NCBI GenBank assembly: GCA_003990955.1
Contig: BIFV01000008.1
Span: 365,066 to 429,065, forward strand
DNA length: 64,000 nt
Direction of reading: 5' to 3'
Source of the DNA: Sporomusaceae bacterium FL31
Lineage (GTDB): Bacteria > Bacillota > Negativicutes > DSM-1736 > Dendrosporobacteraceae
In this document: one piece after another, positions 46,915 through 56,559 of the stretch
Layout of the letters: the number at the start of each line of letters is the position of its first letter
How positions within the stretch are numbered: position 1 is the stretch's first letter
Program-made: the position numbers and the translations under genes
The notes under the pieces: model-generated
Database searches by the model: none
What the model was told of the DNA's origin: nothing
The model's input: the letters and a program-made list of their open reading frames with translations, nothing else

Positions 46915-47472
46915 ATCAGTTTCTGGCTCAGTAGCTGTATCAGAAACCTCATCAGTCTCCTGCCGATCTGATTCAATCGTGGAATCAGAAGTCTCCGCAT
47001 TTTCCTGTTGATCTGCGTCATCAGTCTTCGCTTGTTCGTCAGTTGCAGGAATATCCGCCTGCTCTACGACCCCGGTAAATCCCAAATAACGCTTATAGAC
47101 ATCAGGATTGCTCTGCATAAATAAGCCGAGGGATTTCAATGAATCTATCGTGGAATTGGAAAGATAATGTTCAATGGATTCAGCCTCAGCTGGAATATCA
47201 CAATTAGCACGAATGAGCATAAGGAATTCTTGCAGTGTTTGATTACGTTCAATCAGAAAAGTCCCCATTTTTTTACCGCTTTCAGTCACTCCAATTAAAC
47301 CATAGCGCTGATGAGTAATATAGCCTTTTGATATCAGCCGCCGCAGCGCCTTGGTTACCGACGGTGTAGATACCCGCAATTTACGGCTGATATCGGTCAC
47401 CCGCACCGTCCCTGCTGAAAGGGACAACCGATATATTTCTTCTAAATAATCTTCCAGACTTGGTGACAGCAT
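46909..47472 (-). CDS. MntR/DtxR-family metal-dependent regulator with acidic tail
   Basis: 187 residues from the ATG at 47472, preceded by GGGAGGTACTG. The winged helix shows VRVTDISRKLRVSTPSVTKA; metal-site positions correspond to the D and E in SLEDYLEEIY and E, E and H in EAESIEHYLS. The MntR His77 position reads Asn here (LIERNQTLQEFL). The last ~55 residues are an acidic low-complexity tail rich in D, E, T and S. It is convergent with the split feo operon and next upstream of tonB's end. A role in metal-dependent control of that operon or the TonB cluster is plausible, not shown. Confidence 0.85.
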   Translation of the reverse strand: MLSPSLEDYLEEIYRLSLSAGTVRVTDISRKLRVSTPSVTKALRRLISKGYITHQRYGLIGVTESGKKMGTFLIERNQTLQEFLMLIRANCDIPAEAESIEHYLSNSTIDSLKSLGLFMQSNPDVYKRYLGFTGVVEQADIPATDEQAKTDDADQQENAETSDSTIESDRQETDEVSDTATEPETDN

Positions 47473-47627
47473 CAGTACCTCCCACTGCTTTACCTCAAGC
47501 ATCTTTTTTTAACATTTGAACAGAACTTTGTATAGTGTATGAGGACTGATAAAAAAAGAGAAGTAAAAAGAGAGATTTACCTTCTAAATATCTGAATAAG
47601 CAAATTCAAAGAACTCATAACAGGTAA

Positions 47628-47677
47628 CAGGGTTCACTAAACGAGTGCGACGCGCACCACTGTTTTTGCGAACCCTG
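47628..47677 (-). other. Hairpin downstream of tonB
   Basis: CAGGGTTC and GAACCCTG arms, with an inner GTGCG/CGCAC pairing. No T-tract. It may protect the mRNA 3' end or be a weak terminator. Confidence 0.45.
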
Positions 47678-47688
47678 CTGCTGAATAA

Positions 47689-48423
47689 CTATCCTTTTAA
47701 TTGGAAAATGATTGGCAATCTTGTGACACAGGCAATCACTTTACCACTCTCTAGGTCTTTAGCGGGAATAAACCGCCACTTTTTTACGGCTGCAATGGCT
47801 GCACTATCCAAGACATCATAGCCTGAGGAATTATCTACATCAATATCGCCTGGTCTGCCATTCTCCATAACCTGGATTCTTAGGACAACCGTTCCTTCCT
47901 GACCGGCATTTCGGGCATTTGATGGATAAGACGGCTCAACTTTACTGAGAATACTCGGTGGGGAGATTCCTCTCTTGCCGCTGCCCGCACCAGGTGACTC
48001 CCCGCTGCCACTTCCAGCATTACCAGTCGCAGCTCCATTGCCCGCGCCATCACCACCTGCAACACCTGCAGTACCATCAATGACTGAGCCGCCAAATGTT
48101 TCAGCTGCTGTTGTTGGTACTTCAGCTGAAAGCACGGACATGGCTTCCGACACAACCATAGCCTTTGGCACAGGATGCTGGTCTACCTTAAACTCTTGCG
48201 GTTGAGCAGCAGCCACAGCCATGCTTGCTGCAGCAGTTGCTGCGGGCTGACTACTATCATTGGACGAACTTCCCGGATCACCCAGTTCTAACTCAATCAA
48301 TTGCTCAGCACGAACAGGCACTTCAAACATGGAGCCGGCGAACCAGCCCAGCCCTACTAAGAAAAAGAGATGAAATACACAGGAAAAACCTACTGCCCGT
48401 CGCCATCTGGTATTGGTCGTCAT
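47689..48423 (-). CDS. tonB: TonB energy-transducing protein
   Basis: 244 residues. One N-terminal membrane helix (CVFHLFFLVGLGWFAGSM), a Gly/Ser/Ala-rich linker in place of the usual Pro-rich one, and a C-terminal TonB domain: KVEPSYPSNARNAGQEGTVV, then AAIAAVKKWRFIPAKD. It passes inner-membrane proton energy to outer-membrane receptors. Last gene of the cluster running from 63799. The cognate receptor is not in the window. Confidence 0.92.
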   Translation of the reverse strand: MTTNTRWRRAVGFSCVFHLFFLVGLGWFAGSMFEVPVRAEQLIELELGDPGSSSNDSSQPAATAAASMAVAAAQPQEFKVDQHPVPKAMVVSEAMSVLSAEVPTTAAETFGGSVIDGTAGVAGGDGAGNGAATGNAGSGSGESPGAGSGKRGISPPSILSKVEPSYPSNARNAGQEGTVVLRIQVMENGRPGDIDVDNSSGYDVLDSAAIAAVKKWRFIPAKDLESGKVIACVTRLPIIFQLKG

Positions 48424-48427
48424 TTTC

Positions 48428-48838
48428 CTACCTCGCCTTCAGTTCGGCAGCAACAGCGACCCGGCGTGCACCAGCCTGTTTCATCTGATCCAGCACCTCA
48501 ATGACATTGCCGTACTCTACTTTTTTATCACCCCGTAAAACAAATACACTTTCCGGCTGTTTCTGCAGTTCCAAGCCCACCCGCCTTTGGAGCAGATTGA
48601 GTGGAATTTCTTCTTGTTCAAACAAGACCCGTCCGTCAGGCAGCACCGTAATATTAATACTGCGGGTCGTGTCACTTTGAGTAGCGGCAGCCTGCGGCAA
48701 ATTAACGGGAATAGTACGTTGTTCCACCATATACAATGTGCTCATCATAAAAAACACCAGTAAAAAAAAGATAATATCAATCATCGGAATGATCATCAAT
48801 TGCGGTTGGCTGTCAATCCGCAAGTTACGCAATTTCAT
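48428..48838 (-). CDS. exbD: ExbD/TolR proton-channel protein
   Basis: 136 residues. One helix with the key Asp in LMIIPMIDIIFFLLVFFMMS, then the C-terminal periplasmic domain (VFVLRGDKKVEYGNVIEVLD). GGAGGGAAAATC precedes the ATG; overlaps exbB by 14 bases. Confidence 0.93.
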   Translation of the reverse strand: MKLRNLRIDSQPQLMIIPMIDIIFFLLVFFMMSTLYMVEQRTIPVNLPQAAATQSDTTRSINITVLPDGRVLFEQEEIPLNLLQRRVGLELQKQPESVFVLRGDKKVEYGNVIEVLDQMKQAGARRVAVAAELKAR

Positions 48839-49472
48839 GATTTTCCCTCCGCACTAGCTTTTTTTTAGCCAGCCGGATAACCAAAAGTGCACTAATTTGC
48901 TCCATGTCAGTGATCAATTTATCCAACCGGTGTGAAAAATACACATGAGTCGTCAGTGCCATAACAGCAACAATAAGACCAGCAGCAGTGGCCACAAGAG
49001 CTTCCCCAACTCCACCAGTAATAGCCATAGGCTGACCAGATTGCACATTAAAGACACTAAAAGAATTGATCATACCAATAACAGTCCCTAAAAGGCCAAG
49101 CAACGGAGCCATCGTGACAATAGCACTCAGATAGCGCATATTTTCGCGTAATCGAGCAGCGGCCAGCATGGAACCGGCTGTCATGGTATTCTCTACATGC
49201 TCCTCGCGTTGAAATGCCTGCAATCCTTGTAAAGCCAGTTTAGCGACAATCCCCGACGTTTGCTCGCAAAACTGCAGTGCTTCACTAATTCGCTGCCTTT
49301 CCAGCAATTGCTGGATTTTTTCTATAAAAATCTCCATATTGACTGCTCCATTGCGATAGTACAAAAATCGTTCTGCTGCAATGGTCACGACAACCAATGA
49401 GCAAAATGCCAGCAAGTACATCACCGGGCCGCCCTTATGAAATAAGCTGATGCATTGTAATAATAAGTCCAT
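48825..49472 (-). CDS. exbB: ExbB/TolQ proton-channel protein
   Basis: 215 residues, three membrane helices. LLGLLGTVIGMINSFSVFN and GVGEALVATAAGLIVAVMAL are the family signatures. CAGGAGGTTAACATTT precedes the ATG. With ExbD and TonB it powers outer-membrane uptake. Confidence 0.93.
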   Translation of the reverse strand: MDLLLQCISLFHKGGPVMYLLAFCSLVVVTIAAERFLYYRNGAVNMEIFIEKIQQLLERQRISEALQFCEQTSGIVAKLALQGLQAFQREEHVENTMTAGSMLAAARLRENMRYLSAIVTMAPLLGLLGTVIGMINSFSVFNVQSGQPMAITGGVGEALVATAAGLIVAVMALTTHVYFSHRLDKLITDMEQISALLVIRLAKKKLVRRENHEIA

Positions 49473-49492
49473 AAATGTTAACCTCCTGTTGT

Positions 49493-51385
49493 TCAGCGCA
49501 TCCTGTTGACAATTTGGATAATCTTTTGCGCCGATAATTCTTCTAATTTATAGTAAGCTCCACCTAAATTCTGAGCGATTTTTCCCGCAATCCCCAACTT
49601 AATAAAATCCTGCTCGGTATCAATGACTAGGCTGTGCACTCCGGTCGCCCCTAATCTGCGGGACACATCCAGGGCAGCTGTCACTGCATCAGGCTGACTG
49701 CCATTCCGGCTGTTGGCCCGCCCATCGGTCACCAGCACCACGACCGGCTGTACATCTTTATCCCGGCGCTGAAGCGCCTGCATGACCTCCATCGTCATGA
49801 CCAGCCCTTCGGCCAATGGCGTCTTGCCACCTGTCGGTAAATGTTTCAGACACTTCTGAGCCAAATCGACACTGCGGGTTACTGGCAACAGCATTTCAGC
49901 ATGGTCACGCCGGAAAGCAATGAGGCCTACTTGATCCCGCTTTTGATAGGCATCCTGCAGCAGAGCCAGCACAGTTCCTTTAACCGCTGCCATTCGTTGT
50001 CTGGCGCCCATCGATCCACTGGCATCTACCACAAATAAAAACGTACTGCCAATCCGCTTTTCACGAATTTTTTTCCGCCAGTCCTGGCGGTAAATAGTTA
50101 GCGCACAATTACCGCGCGGTCTTGTACGCTGATAGGCTGCAGCAGCCCGTAGCGTTGCATCCAGTGCCAAATCGGTAATCAGATCAGGCCGGATTTCAGC
50201 CCTGACATAGCGGCCCAGTTTCGTATCAGTTCGGGTCAGACTTCGTTTGCCGGAACCTTGCCGTGCTTGCCTGTCCCGGGTGTTGATATTCAATTTGCCA
50301 ATTGGCGGAATACTGCCAATATCAGCAGTTTGCTCGGCACAATTTCCATCTTGCCCATCCGTTTGCTCTTGCTGATGGCCTTGCTCGGATTGATTGTCCT
50401 GCTCAGATTGAGGCTGCTCCTCCTGAAGAGGGCAGTCTTGCTGCTCATCCTGGGTCTCCTCCGGATTGTCTTCTGACTCTTCCGGCCGCGATTCGGACGG
50501 CTCCTCCGGTTTAGGCTGCTCAGCCGTTGGAGGCTCAGGCTGCAGGCGATGGGGCAGCACCAGTTTAGCTGCTGTCATCACATCATCAGGCAATACATAA
50601 AGCCGCTCGTTGAGTGCAGCAATGCTCCTGGCCACTTCGACCAAAAACAGCTCTCCCCGATGGCCGGCTGAGTTGGCCTGGCAGCAATACTGAGCAGCCA
50701 GTTCCACCATAGCTTCTGATAACTCAACCCGGGGCAGACGCTGCTGTGCAGCCGTCAGCTTTTGCTGAAGCCGTTCACTGTCTTCTTGATACTGTTGGCA
50801 AAATGCAAGCGGATCACACTCATAGGCTAATATTCGGCGGACAATCTCGGCACGCACGACGGCATCGCGTTCTCCCTGAACCGTGACCACCATACCAAAA
50901 CGATCGAGCAGTTGAGGGGGCAGATTGCCCTCCTCCGGATTCATACTGCCAATCATGATAAACCGGGCATCAAAACAGCAGGATAAGCTTTCACGCTCGA
51001 CCCTGTTTTTACCGGTCGCTGCCACATCCAAAATACCGCTTACAATTTCGCGGCGTAATAAATTGATTTCATCCATATATAAAAGCTGACCGTCAGCTTT
51101 GGCCAGCAAGCCCGGCGTTGCCGCCCTTACTCCGTGCTGAACAGCTTTTTGAATATCAATACTGCCAAACACCATATCCTCGGTAGCATTGAGCGGCAGT
51201 TCAACCAGTCTGACTGTTCCCAGCAAGTTGGCCAGGCCGCGCACCAGTGTAGATTTTGCAGTACCTTTTTCGCCTGCCAGCAGCACACCACCCGCCTTCG
51301 GATTAACGGCAGCAATCAGCAGAGCTTGTTTAACCAGTTCTTGCCCCACTACTGCTACAAATGGAAACACCATCGTCCGTACCAT
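49493..51385 (-). CDS. ChlD/BchD-like chelatase subunit (AAA+ plus von Willebrand domain)
   Basis: 630 residues. N-terminal AAA+ with an intact Walker [10 protein letters not shown] and Walker B LLYMDEINLL; in classical BchD these are degenerate. A Gln/Glu/Pro-rich acidic linker (~290-350) leads to a C-terminal VWA domain with MIDAS residues in FVVDASGSMGARQRM, TGGKTPLAEG and VLVTDGRANSRNG. The protein is the motor-coupling part of magnesium- or cobalt-chelatases. No large CobN/BchH chelatase subunit is in the window. GTAGGGGGCGAATCA precedes the ATG. Confidence 0.88.
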   Translation of the reverse strand: MVRTMVFPFVAVVGQELVKQALLIAAVNPKAGGVLLAGEKGTAKSTLVRGLANLLGTVRLVELPLNATEDMVFGSIDIQKAVQHGVRAATPGLLAKADGQLLYMDEINLLRREIVSGILDVAATGKNRVERESLSCCFDARFIMIGSMNPEEGNLPPQLLDRFGMVVTVQGERDAVVRAEIVRRILAYECDPLAFCQQYQEDSERLQQKLTAAQQRLPRVELSEAMVELAAQYCCQANSAGHRGELFLVEVARSIAALNERLYVLPDDVMTAAKLVLPHRLQPEPPTAEQPKPEEPSESRPEESEDNPEETQDEQQDCPLQEEQPQSEQDNQSEQGHQQEQTDGQDGNCAEQTADIGSIPPIGKLNINTRDRQARQGSGKRSLTRTDTKLGRYVRAEIRPDLITDLALDATLRAAAAYQRTRPRGNCALTIYRQDWRKKIREKRIGSTFLFVVDASGSMGARQRMAAVKGTVLALLQDAYQKRDQVGLIAFRRDHAEMLLPVTRSVDLAQKCLKHLPTGGKTPLAEGLVMTMEVMQALQRRDKDVQPVVVLVTDGRANSRNGSQPDAVTAALDVSRRLGATGVHSLVIDTEQDFIKLGIAGKIAQNLGGAYYKLEELSAQKIIQIVNRMR

Positions 51386-51396
51386 TGATTCGCCCC

Positions 51397-52431
51397 CTAC
51401 GACTGGTGTTCAGTAAACACGGCCTCAATTTTATCCCAATCCAGCACACCTTCTTCAAAAGGCCGGCGGCGCATCCGGTGGGGCAGTGCCAAATGGGCAG
51501 CTTGCCTGATGTCGTCAGCAGTCACTGTGGGTCGTCCGGCAAAAGCCGCTAAAGTCAGGGCTGTCTTAATCACCGTAATATCAGCCCGATGACCGTCAAC
51601 TTCCAATACAATCGCCAGCTTAGCCGTTAACAGCAATAACTCTTCCGGCAGCTTAATCAACGGCAGAAGTTTGCGTGCCTGGATAATTTGTTCGGCCAAT
51701 TGCTGCTGCTCACCGGCATATTGAGCAGCAAAAGCAGCCGAATCGTGCTCGTAGGCCAGGCGGCGTTTAATCACTTCTACCCGCTGCTCAGGATCATGCT
51801 CGCCTTTTACGGTTACCGATAAACCAAAGCGATCCACTAACTGGGGACGAATATCGCCTTCTTCCGGATTCATCGTCCCTACCAGCACAAATTTAGCCGG
51901 ATGCGAATGAGATACCCCTTCGCGTTCAACAGTATTAACCCCCATAGCAGCCGCATCGAGCAGCACATCAACAACATGATCATCCAACAAGTTAATTTCA
52001 TCCACATACAAAATATTGCGGTTGGCATCCGCCAAGATTCCTGGTTCAAACCGCTTTTCGCCTTCCTTGATGGCATGCTCGATATCCAAGGTACCAACAA
52101 CGCGGTCTTCGGTTGCACTGACCGGTAATTCCACAACCCGCATTTTGACAAATTTACTGGTAACTGTTTTTCCTGAGTTTTTGCGTTCACTACAGTTCTC
52201 ACACCAATGAGCCGCACTTTGCGGATTACACTGAAAACGGCAGCCAACAGCTACTTCCATGGCTGGCAGCAAATCGGCCAGCGCCCTCACCGCTGTGGAT
52301 TTGGCAGTACCTTTTTCGCCCTTAATCAGGACGCCTCCTAACGACGGATTAATAATATTTAAAATTAATGCTAATTTCATATCCTGTTGACCAACAATCG
52401 CGGCAAATGGATAGATGGTTGTAGTGTTCAT
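51397..52431 (-). CDS. ChlI/BchI-like AAA+ chelatase subunit
   Basis: 344 residues from the ATG at 52431 with AAGGAAGGAG upstream. Walker [10 protein letters not shown], Walker [13 protein letters not shown], and the sensor motif [21 protein letters not shown] Cys cluster (CRFQCNP, then WCENC) near residues 65-90 is typical for the cobaltochelatase-type ChlI. Together with the ChlD-like protein it would form the ATPase ring that drives metal insertion, or removal. Confidence 0.92.
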   Translation of the reverse strand: MNTTTIYPFAAIVGQQDMKLALILNIINPSLGGVLIKGEKGTAKSTAVRALADLLPAMEVAVGCRFQCNPQSAAHWCENCSERKNSGKTVTSKFVKMRVVELPVSATEDRVVGTLDIEHAIKEGEKRFEPGILADANRNILYVDEINLLDDHVVDVLLDAAAMGVNTVEREGVSHSHPAKFVLVGTMNPEEGDIRPQLVDRFGLSVTVKGEHDPEQRVEVIKRRLAYEHDSAAFAAQYAGEQQQLAEQIIQARKLLPLIKLPEELLLLTAKLAIVLEVDGHRADITVIKTALTLAAFAGRPTVTADDIRQAAHLALPHRMRRRPFEEGVLDWDKIEAVFTEHQS

Positions 52432-52457
52432 ATCATTCTCCTTCCTTTCGTACATTG

Positions 52458-53549
52458 TCAGCCATGTATTCTTTGCTCAAGCACTGCTACGAACAGATTC
52501 TGCCAAGCTGCTAAAAATCCGTCTAAATCCTGATTGCCGATCACACTCACGGCTGTATTGCAGCATTGTGCGGCCAACTGCAGCAGCTGATTGCCGGCTT
52601 GCTCCACCTCTTGACCGGATAACAGCTGCCAGTCCAATTGGTCCAGCAGGTGCACGAAGAGCGAAGTGTAAGTCACCAAGTCCGGCAGCTGATCCAATTG
52701 ATACACGGTATCAACAAATTTGGCTTTGGCCACAGGAGCTGCTTGATTGCTTTGATACTGTTTCCAGAGTGTCTCTTCGTTAATGCCAAACCGTTTGAGC
52801 CGTTTTAGAACACTATGCTGGTACTTGGGCGATAAACCATTCTGGCGAAGAAGCGCTTCCTTCACTGCCTTTTTTACCGCGCAGCCAATTAATTCACCAA
52901 GTTTACAGTGTTTACCGGCGCTTTCAAAATATAATGCCGATTCCGGATTGGCTATAACAATCGTAGAGTCAGTTCCCGAACCAGTAGCTAATCCGGTCGA
53001 GTAATTGCTGCCAGCTAAAAGTTCCTGCAGTGCTGCCGTCTTAGCCTCGGTACAGGTGACCAATGCTCGCGCCAAAATGCCGGGTGGCAGATCGGCATCA
53101 ATAAAAAGCATAATATTAATAGTGCCCGGCTTATCCATCCTGGCTTTCTCAACTGGTTTATAATGAGTTGCTGGATCACCTACCCGCCCGCCGTTGACTT
53201 CAACCCCGCCGGTTACCAGCGCAGTCACAGTCAGTGCTTCATATTGTTCACTGACAATAGCCACATTGTTCATTGAAGCAGCGGTTGACATCCCGGTAGC
53301 TTGATCAGGCTCAACACCAAGTTCAGCCGCCATAATCCGCAGATGTTCTTCATAGGTAGGTGCCCGCATGGTGCAGGCCATGCCCGCGCCAGGATTACAA
53401 TCGTTATTAAAGACTGCCGTCAAATCTTCACGGTAACCGCCATTCAACACCGAAGTGCTGAGTACTTTACGCTTTCCGGCAAATAATACGAGTATGCTTT
53501 TATAAAACCGGTAAGCCACATCACCGGTTGATAATGTCGTTAGTTTCAT
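52458..53549 (-). CDS. cbiZ: Adenosylcobinamide amidohydrolase CbiZ
   Basis: 363 residues from the ATG at 53549 (GAGGAGCGAAAG upstream); in-frame starts at 53576 and 53603 are possible. Hallmarks: [66 protein letters not shown] and [14 protein letters not shown]. CbiZ cuts the aminopropanol amide of adenosylcobinamide to give adenosylcobyric acid, so imported corrinoids can be rebuilt with a different lower ligand. The C-terminal ~120 residues extend beyond the core. Confidence 0.92.
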   Translation of the reverse strand: MKLTTLSTGDVAYRFYKSILVLFAGKRKVLSTSVLNGGYREDLTAVFNNDCNPGAGMACTMRAPTYEEHLRIMAAELGVEPDQATGMSTAASMNNVAIVSEQYEALTVTALVTGGVEVNGGRVGDPATHYKPVEKARMDKPGTINIMLFIDADLPPGILARALVTCTEAKTAALQELLAGSNYSTGLATGSGTDSTIVIANPESALYFESAGKHCKLGELIGCAVKKAVKEALLRQNGLSPKYQHSVLKRLKRFGINEETLWKQYQSNQAAPVAKAKFVDTVYQLDQLPDLVTYTSLFVHLLDQLDWQLLSGQEVEQAGNQLLQLAAQCCNTAVSVIGNQDLDGFLAAWQNLFVAVLEQRIHG

Positions 53550-53599
53550 CCGCTTTCGCTCCTCTACCCCAGCCATCACTGCGCTCCCCTGCCACAAAT

Positions 53600-54370
53600 T
53601 CAAAATAATTCCGGCTTTAATACATTAAAAGCTTTGGACACCAGACGCTGCTCAGCAACATCCCAGTCAAAGATCAGCACTGCTGGCTCTAGACCTTTGT
53701 AATACAGCTGCTTTTTGCCATGGGCAATGACCACACTCTCAGCTTGGCTAAAGTCAAAGCGGTCACGGTTGCCGGTTTGATTGCACACCCAAACGGGCAG
53801 ATGCGTATTGCGGGAACAAGTTTCCCAGCAATCGCCAGGGCCGCACTTCCCAGGCGGCCAGGCAGCTGGCACGATAATGACCTGAGCACCCTGTTCCTTT
53901 AATAAAATAGCATGATTGACATACCAGGAATCAGCACAGATCAGAATACCAGCCGTTAGCTCTCCACAGGCTATCGGCTCCAGTGACTCGCCTTTTGCGG
54001 CCCACTGCTCGGCATCGCCGTGACCGCGTAACTTGCGGTGACGACCGATAACTTTTCCGGTTGGATCAATCACAATACAGCTATTGTAAGCCTTCTGGAA
54101 TTGATCATCCTGTTCCGCGCACCCCAAGAAGATGGTAACGCGGTATTCAGCCGCCAAAGCACAAATTTCCTCAATGCCAGCCGCAGCAAACGCTGCACCC
54201 TGCTGCGCATCGCCGTTCAAAGCAAAAAAGTAACCTTGTAACGCTGTCTCCGGCGTAATAATCCAGGCCGCTCCAGCCTGGGCAGCAACGCTTACAGCCT
54301 CACGCAATTTTCGTAAATTTTCCGCTTGCGGTCCACTGCTTAACTCTAAATGCAGCAGGGCAACCCGCAT
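53600..54370 (-). CDS. Nitrilase-superfamily carbon-nitrogen hydrolase
   Basis: 256 residues from the ATG at 54370 (AGGAGAGGCTTT upstream). Catalytic triad visible: Glu in ITPETALQGY, Lys in RHRKLRGHG, Cys in GILICADSWY. Hydrolyses an amide or nitrile; the substrate is unknown. Placed between the cbiZ and btuF-like genes, it could act on a corrinoid side-chain amide, by inference only. Confidence 0.88.
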   Translation of the reverse strand: MRVALLHLELSSGPQAENLRKLREAVSVAAQAGAAWIITPETALQGYFFALNGDAQQGAAFAAAGIEEICALAAEYRVTIFLGCAEQDDQFQKAYNSCIVIDPTGKVIGRHRKLRGHGDAEQWAAKGESLEPIACGELTAGILICADSWYVNHAILLKEQGAQVIIVPAAWPPGKCGPGDCWETCSRNTHLPVWVCNQTGNRDRFDFSQAESVVIAHGKKQLYYKGLEPAVLIFDWDVAEQRLVSKAFNVLKPELF

Positions 54371-54427
54371 AAAGCCTCTCCTCATCACATTCTCCCCCGT
54401 TTAAACCTGCTCCACATCAATATCTTT

Positions 54428-55381
54428 TTATTGCCAGTCCAGATTCGGATAGGCTGCCTTGGCAATGTCACGAACACCATACACAATATAGTGCGATGAA
54501 CTGTTCTGATATTTATCGGGAGCCATTATGAGCTGATTATTACGTACAGCCCTGACTGTCTGCAAGCCAGGATCACTATATACTTCTTCCCGGTACTGAT
54601 TGACATCGGTTTTGCCAGTATAATCCCACATCGGCATAATAAAAATATCGGGATTAATTTGAACAATTTGTTCTTTTGATAGCATCCCATATTTACCTAA
54701 ACCGGCTAATGCTGCACCATTGTTGACTGCTGCATAGCGGCAAAGATCATCAAATAAACTTTCTTTGCCTCCACCGGCTCCTAATAAACTAAAGCTAATC
54801 ACTGTCTTACGCTGTTCTGGTGGAATTTTACCAACCTGTTCCTGAATAGCAGCCAATTCACTATCCATCTGCGCAATTAATTGACTGCCAGCCTGTTCTT
54901 CACCTAAAACTTGGGCCAATTCAAGAATACTCTGCTTCACTTCTTCAACCGTGTTTGGCCCATGATAAACATAAACAGGAATACCGGCACTCCGGATCAT
55001 CTGACTAAGCTCCTGAGGCTGCCAATCAGGAATAATGACCAAATCAGGCTGCAAGGCAATAATCTGCTCAGGATTGGCCCTAACTTTGGTATCAACAAGC
55101 TTAGCCTGCTCAGTAACATTTGATATTCCCGGATCGTCAGACAAATAAGTTAAGGCTGCAATCCGCTCCAGTGCCACCAAATTCACTACAATCTCATCGG
55201 TGCCGATTGATAAGGGTATGATTCTCTGCGGCTTGTGCGTCAGTCTGACCACTTGGCCCTGTGAATCAGTCACTTCATAAGCTGATTTCTGATGATCTGG
55301 CTGTTGGTCGCGCGAACCGCTGCAACCAGTAATCACCATTATCATCCAGCACATAATTAACAGATAAACGAGACGTTTCAC
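54428..55381 (-). CDS. BtuF-like substrate-binding lipoprotein
   Basis: 317 residues. Lipoprotein signal LIMCWMIMVITGCSGS. Fold type III binding protein: QGQVVRLTHKPQRIIPLSIG, EQIIALQPDLVIIPDW and a C-terminal IVYGVRDIAKAAYPNLD. It probably serves the permease and ATPase at 61487-63799, though the genes lie about 6 kb apart. One base separates it from the TIM-barrel gene. Confidence 0.88.
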   Translation of the reverse strand: MKRLVYLLIMCWMIMVITGCSGSRDQQPDHQKSAYEVTDSQGQVVRLTHKPQRIIPLSIGTDEIVVNLVALERIAALTYLSDDPGISNVTEQAKLVDTKVRANPEQIIALQPDLVIIPDWQPQELSQMIRSAGIPVYVYHGPNTVEEVKQSILELAQVLGEEQAGSQLIAQMDSELAAIQEQVGKIPPEQRKTVISFSLLGAGGGKESLFDDLCRYAAVNNGAALAGLGKYGMLSKEQIVQINPDIFIMPMWDYTGKTDVNQYREEVYSDPGLQTVRAVRNNQLIMAPDKYQNSSSHYIVYGVRDIAKAAYPNLDWQ

Positions 55382-56347
55382 TTAAACTTCCTCCCTATAT
55401 CTTAACGCCTGCTGCTGGGCAATAATTTTCTTTGACCAGTCATCCATACTTTGATTAATAAACTCATGGATCAAATATTTTGGCTTAACATAGTCAACAA
55501 GCTGCCGGACCTCAGGTGTGCTGAATGGCAAATGTTCATCAATTTTCATCACATGATTCATAATATCGGTCATAGACGCTTGCTCTGCAATGATATTTTT
55601 AGCTGATTTTACATATTCACCAGACAAGGACCGCTGCAGATGAATACCCTTGATATAGCGGCGGTACGGCCCTAGGTTCTTTATCGTATCAAGAATATAA
55701 GCAATTCCCTCAGCTTCGGTTTTCAGTTCAGGATTGGTATTCATGAGATGACCGGTATCTAGCATGAGTCCGACATTGCGGTGCTTGGTACCATCCAATA
55801 GCCGCGCAGTCAAATCTTTATCAAGCAGCGTCAGACCAGGCCACCATAAATTCTCAAATAATAATTCTGTATCTGCAGAAATTTCTTCAGATAGTTCATC
55901 GATCACATCAATCACGCCTTCGATAACCTCTTGGTCAGTTGCACTAAACTTCCAATCAAATAGTTCTGACATTCGCGCATGACAGACATGAAAAACCATA
56001 TATTTTGCACCCGCGGCTTGTGCCGTGCGAATATTTTCACGGTAAGTTCCCAACCATTCCTCACGGGTAAGTCCGCCATAACAGGCTTTAATTCCGGCCT
56101 CACTGCCAAACTGCTTCAGTAATTCGGACTGATTACCCCGCCAGAAATCCAGCCAGCTTGGCCAAAACCGCAAATGAACACCATGAATCCATTCTTTTTT
56201 ATGTATTTTCCGATCCCAAGGTGCACAAAACATCATTTCGACCCCATCAAGATGATGGTAATTCAAAAAGGCCTGCAGTACATCGGCATTATTATGAATG
56301 AGCTCCACATCAGAACAGTAATTGGACAAATTCACAAGCTGTAACAT
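55382..56347 (-). CDS. TIM-barrel protein (sugar-phosphate isomerase/AP endonuclease 2 family)
   Basis: 321 residues from the ATG at 56347 (AAAGGAG upstream). Candidate metal ligands lie in GAKYMVFHVCHARMSE (His), LLFENLWWPG (Glu), GLMLDTGHLMNT (Asp, His) and IKGIHLQRS (His), as in xylose-isomerase-like barrels. The chemical role is unknown. In this cluster it could isomerise or cleave part of a cofactor. Confidence 0.75.
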   Translation of the reverse strand: MLQLVNLSNYCSDVELIHNNADVLQAFLNYHHLDGVEMMFCAPWDRKIHKKEWIHGVHLRFWPSWLDFWRGNQSELLKQFGSEAGIKACYGGLTREEWLGTYRENIRTAQAAGAKYMVFHVCHARMSELFDWKFSATDQEVIEGVIDVIDELSEEISADTELLFENLWWPGLTLLDKDLTARLLDGTKHRNVGLMLDTGHLMNTNPELKTEAEGIAYILDTIKNLGPYRRYIKGIHLQRSLSGEYVKSAKNIIAEQASMTDIMNHVMKIDEHLPFSTPEVRQLVDYVKPKYLIHEFINQSMDDWSKKIIAQQQALRYREEV

Positions 56348-56559
56348 GGCAGTCTCCTTTGCCAAAGTATATTGGCGTTATGCTTTATTTACGTAAAGCA
56401 ATTATTTTTGAAAAGATGGAAGATGGAAAGCAAGTGTTTCACATCTTCCAGAGAGGAGCTTACTATAAATAGACCGGAACACTGGCCAAAAATCTATACT
56501 TTATTATTCACGGCGACGTACACGTACAATCATGTTTGCAGCCTGAATAGGAAGCTAAA
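56348..56559 (-). other. Gap inside the nitrogenase-like cluster
   Basis: 212 bases with two hairpins on the minus strand: GGAAGATG...CATCTTCC (56418-56449) and TGCTTTA...TAAAGCA just upstream of the TIM-barrel gene. It might mark an mRNA processing site or an internal promoter; no clear T-tract. Confidence 0.35.
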
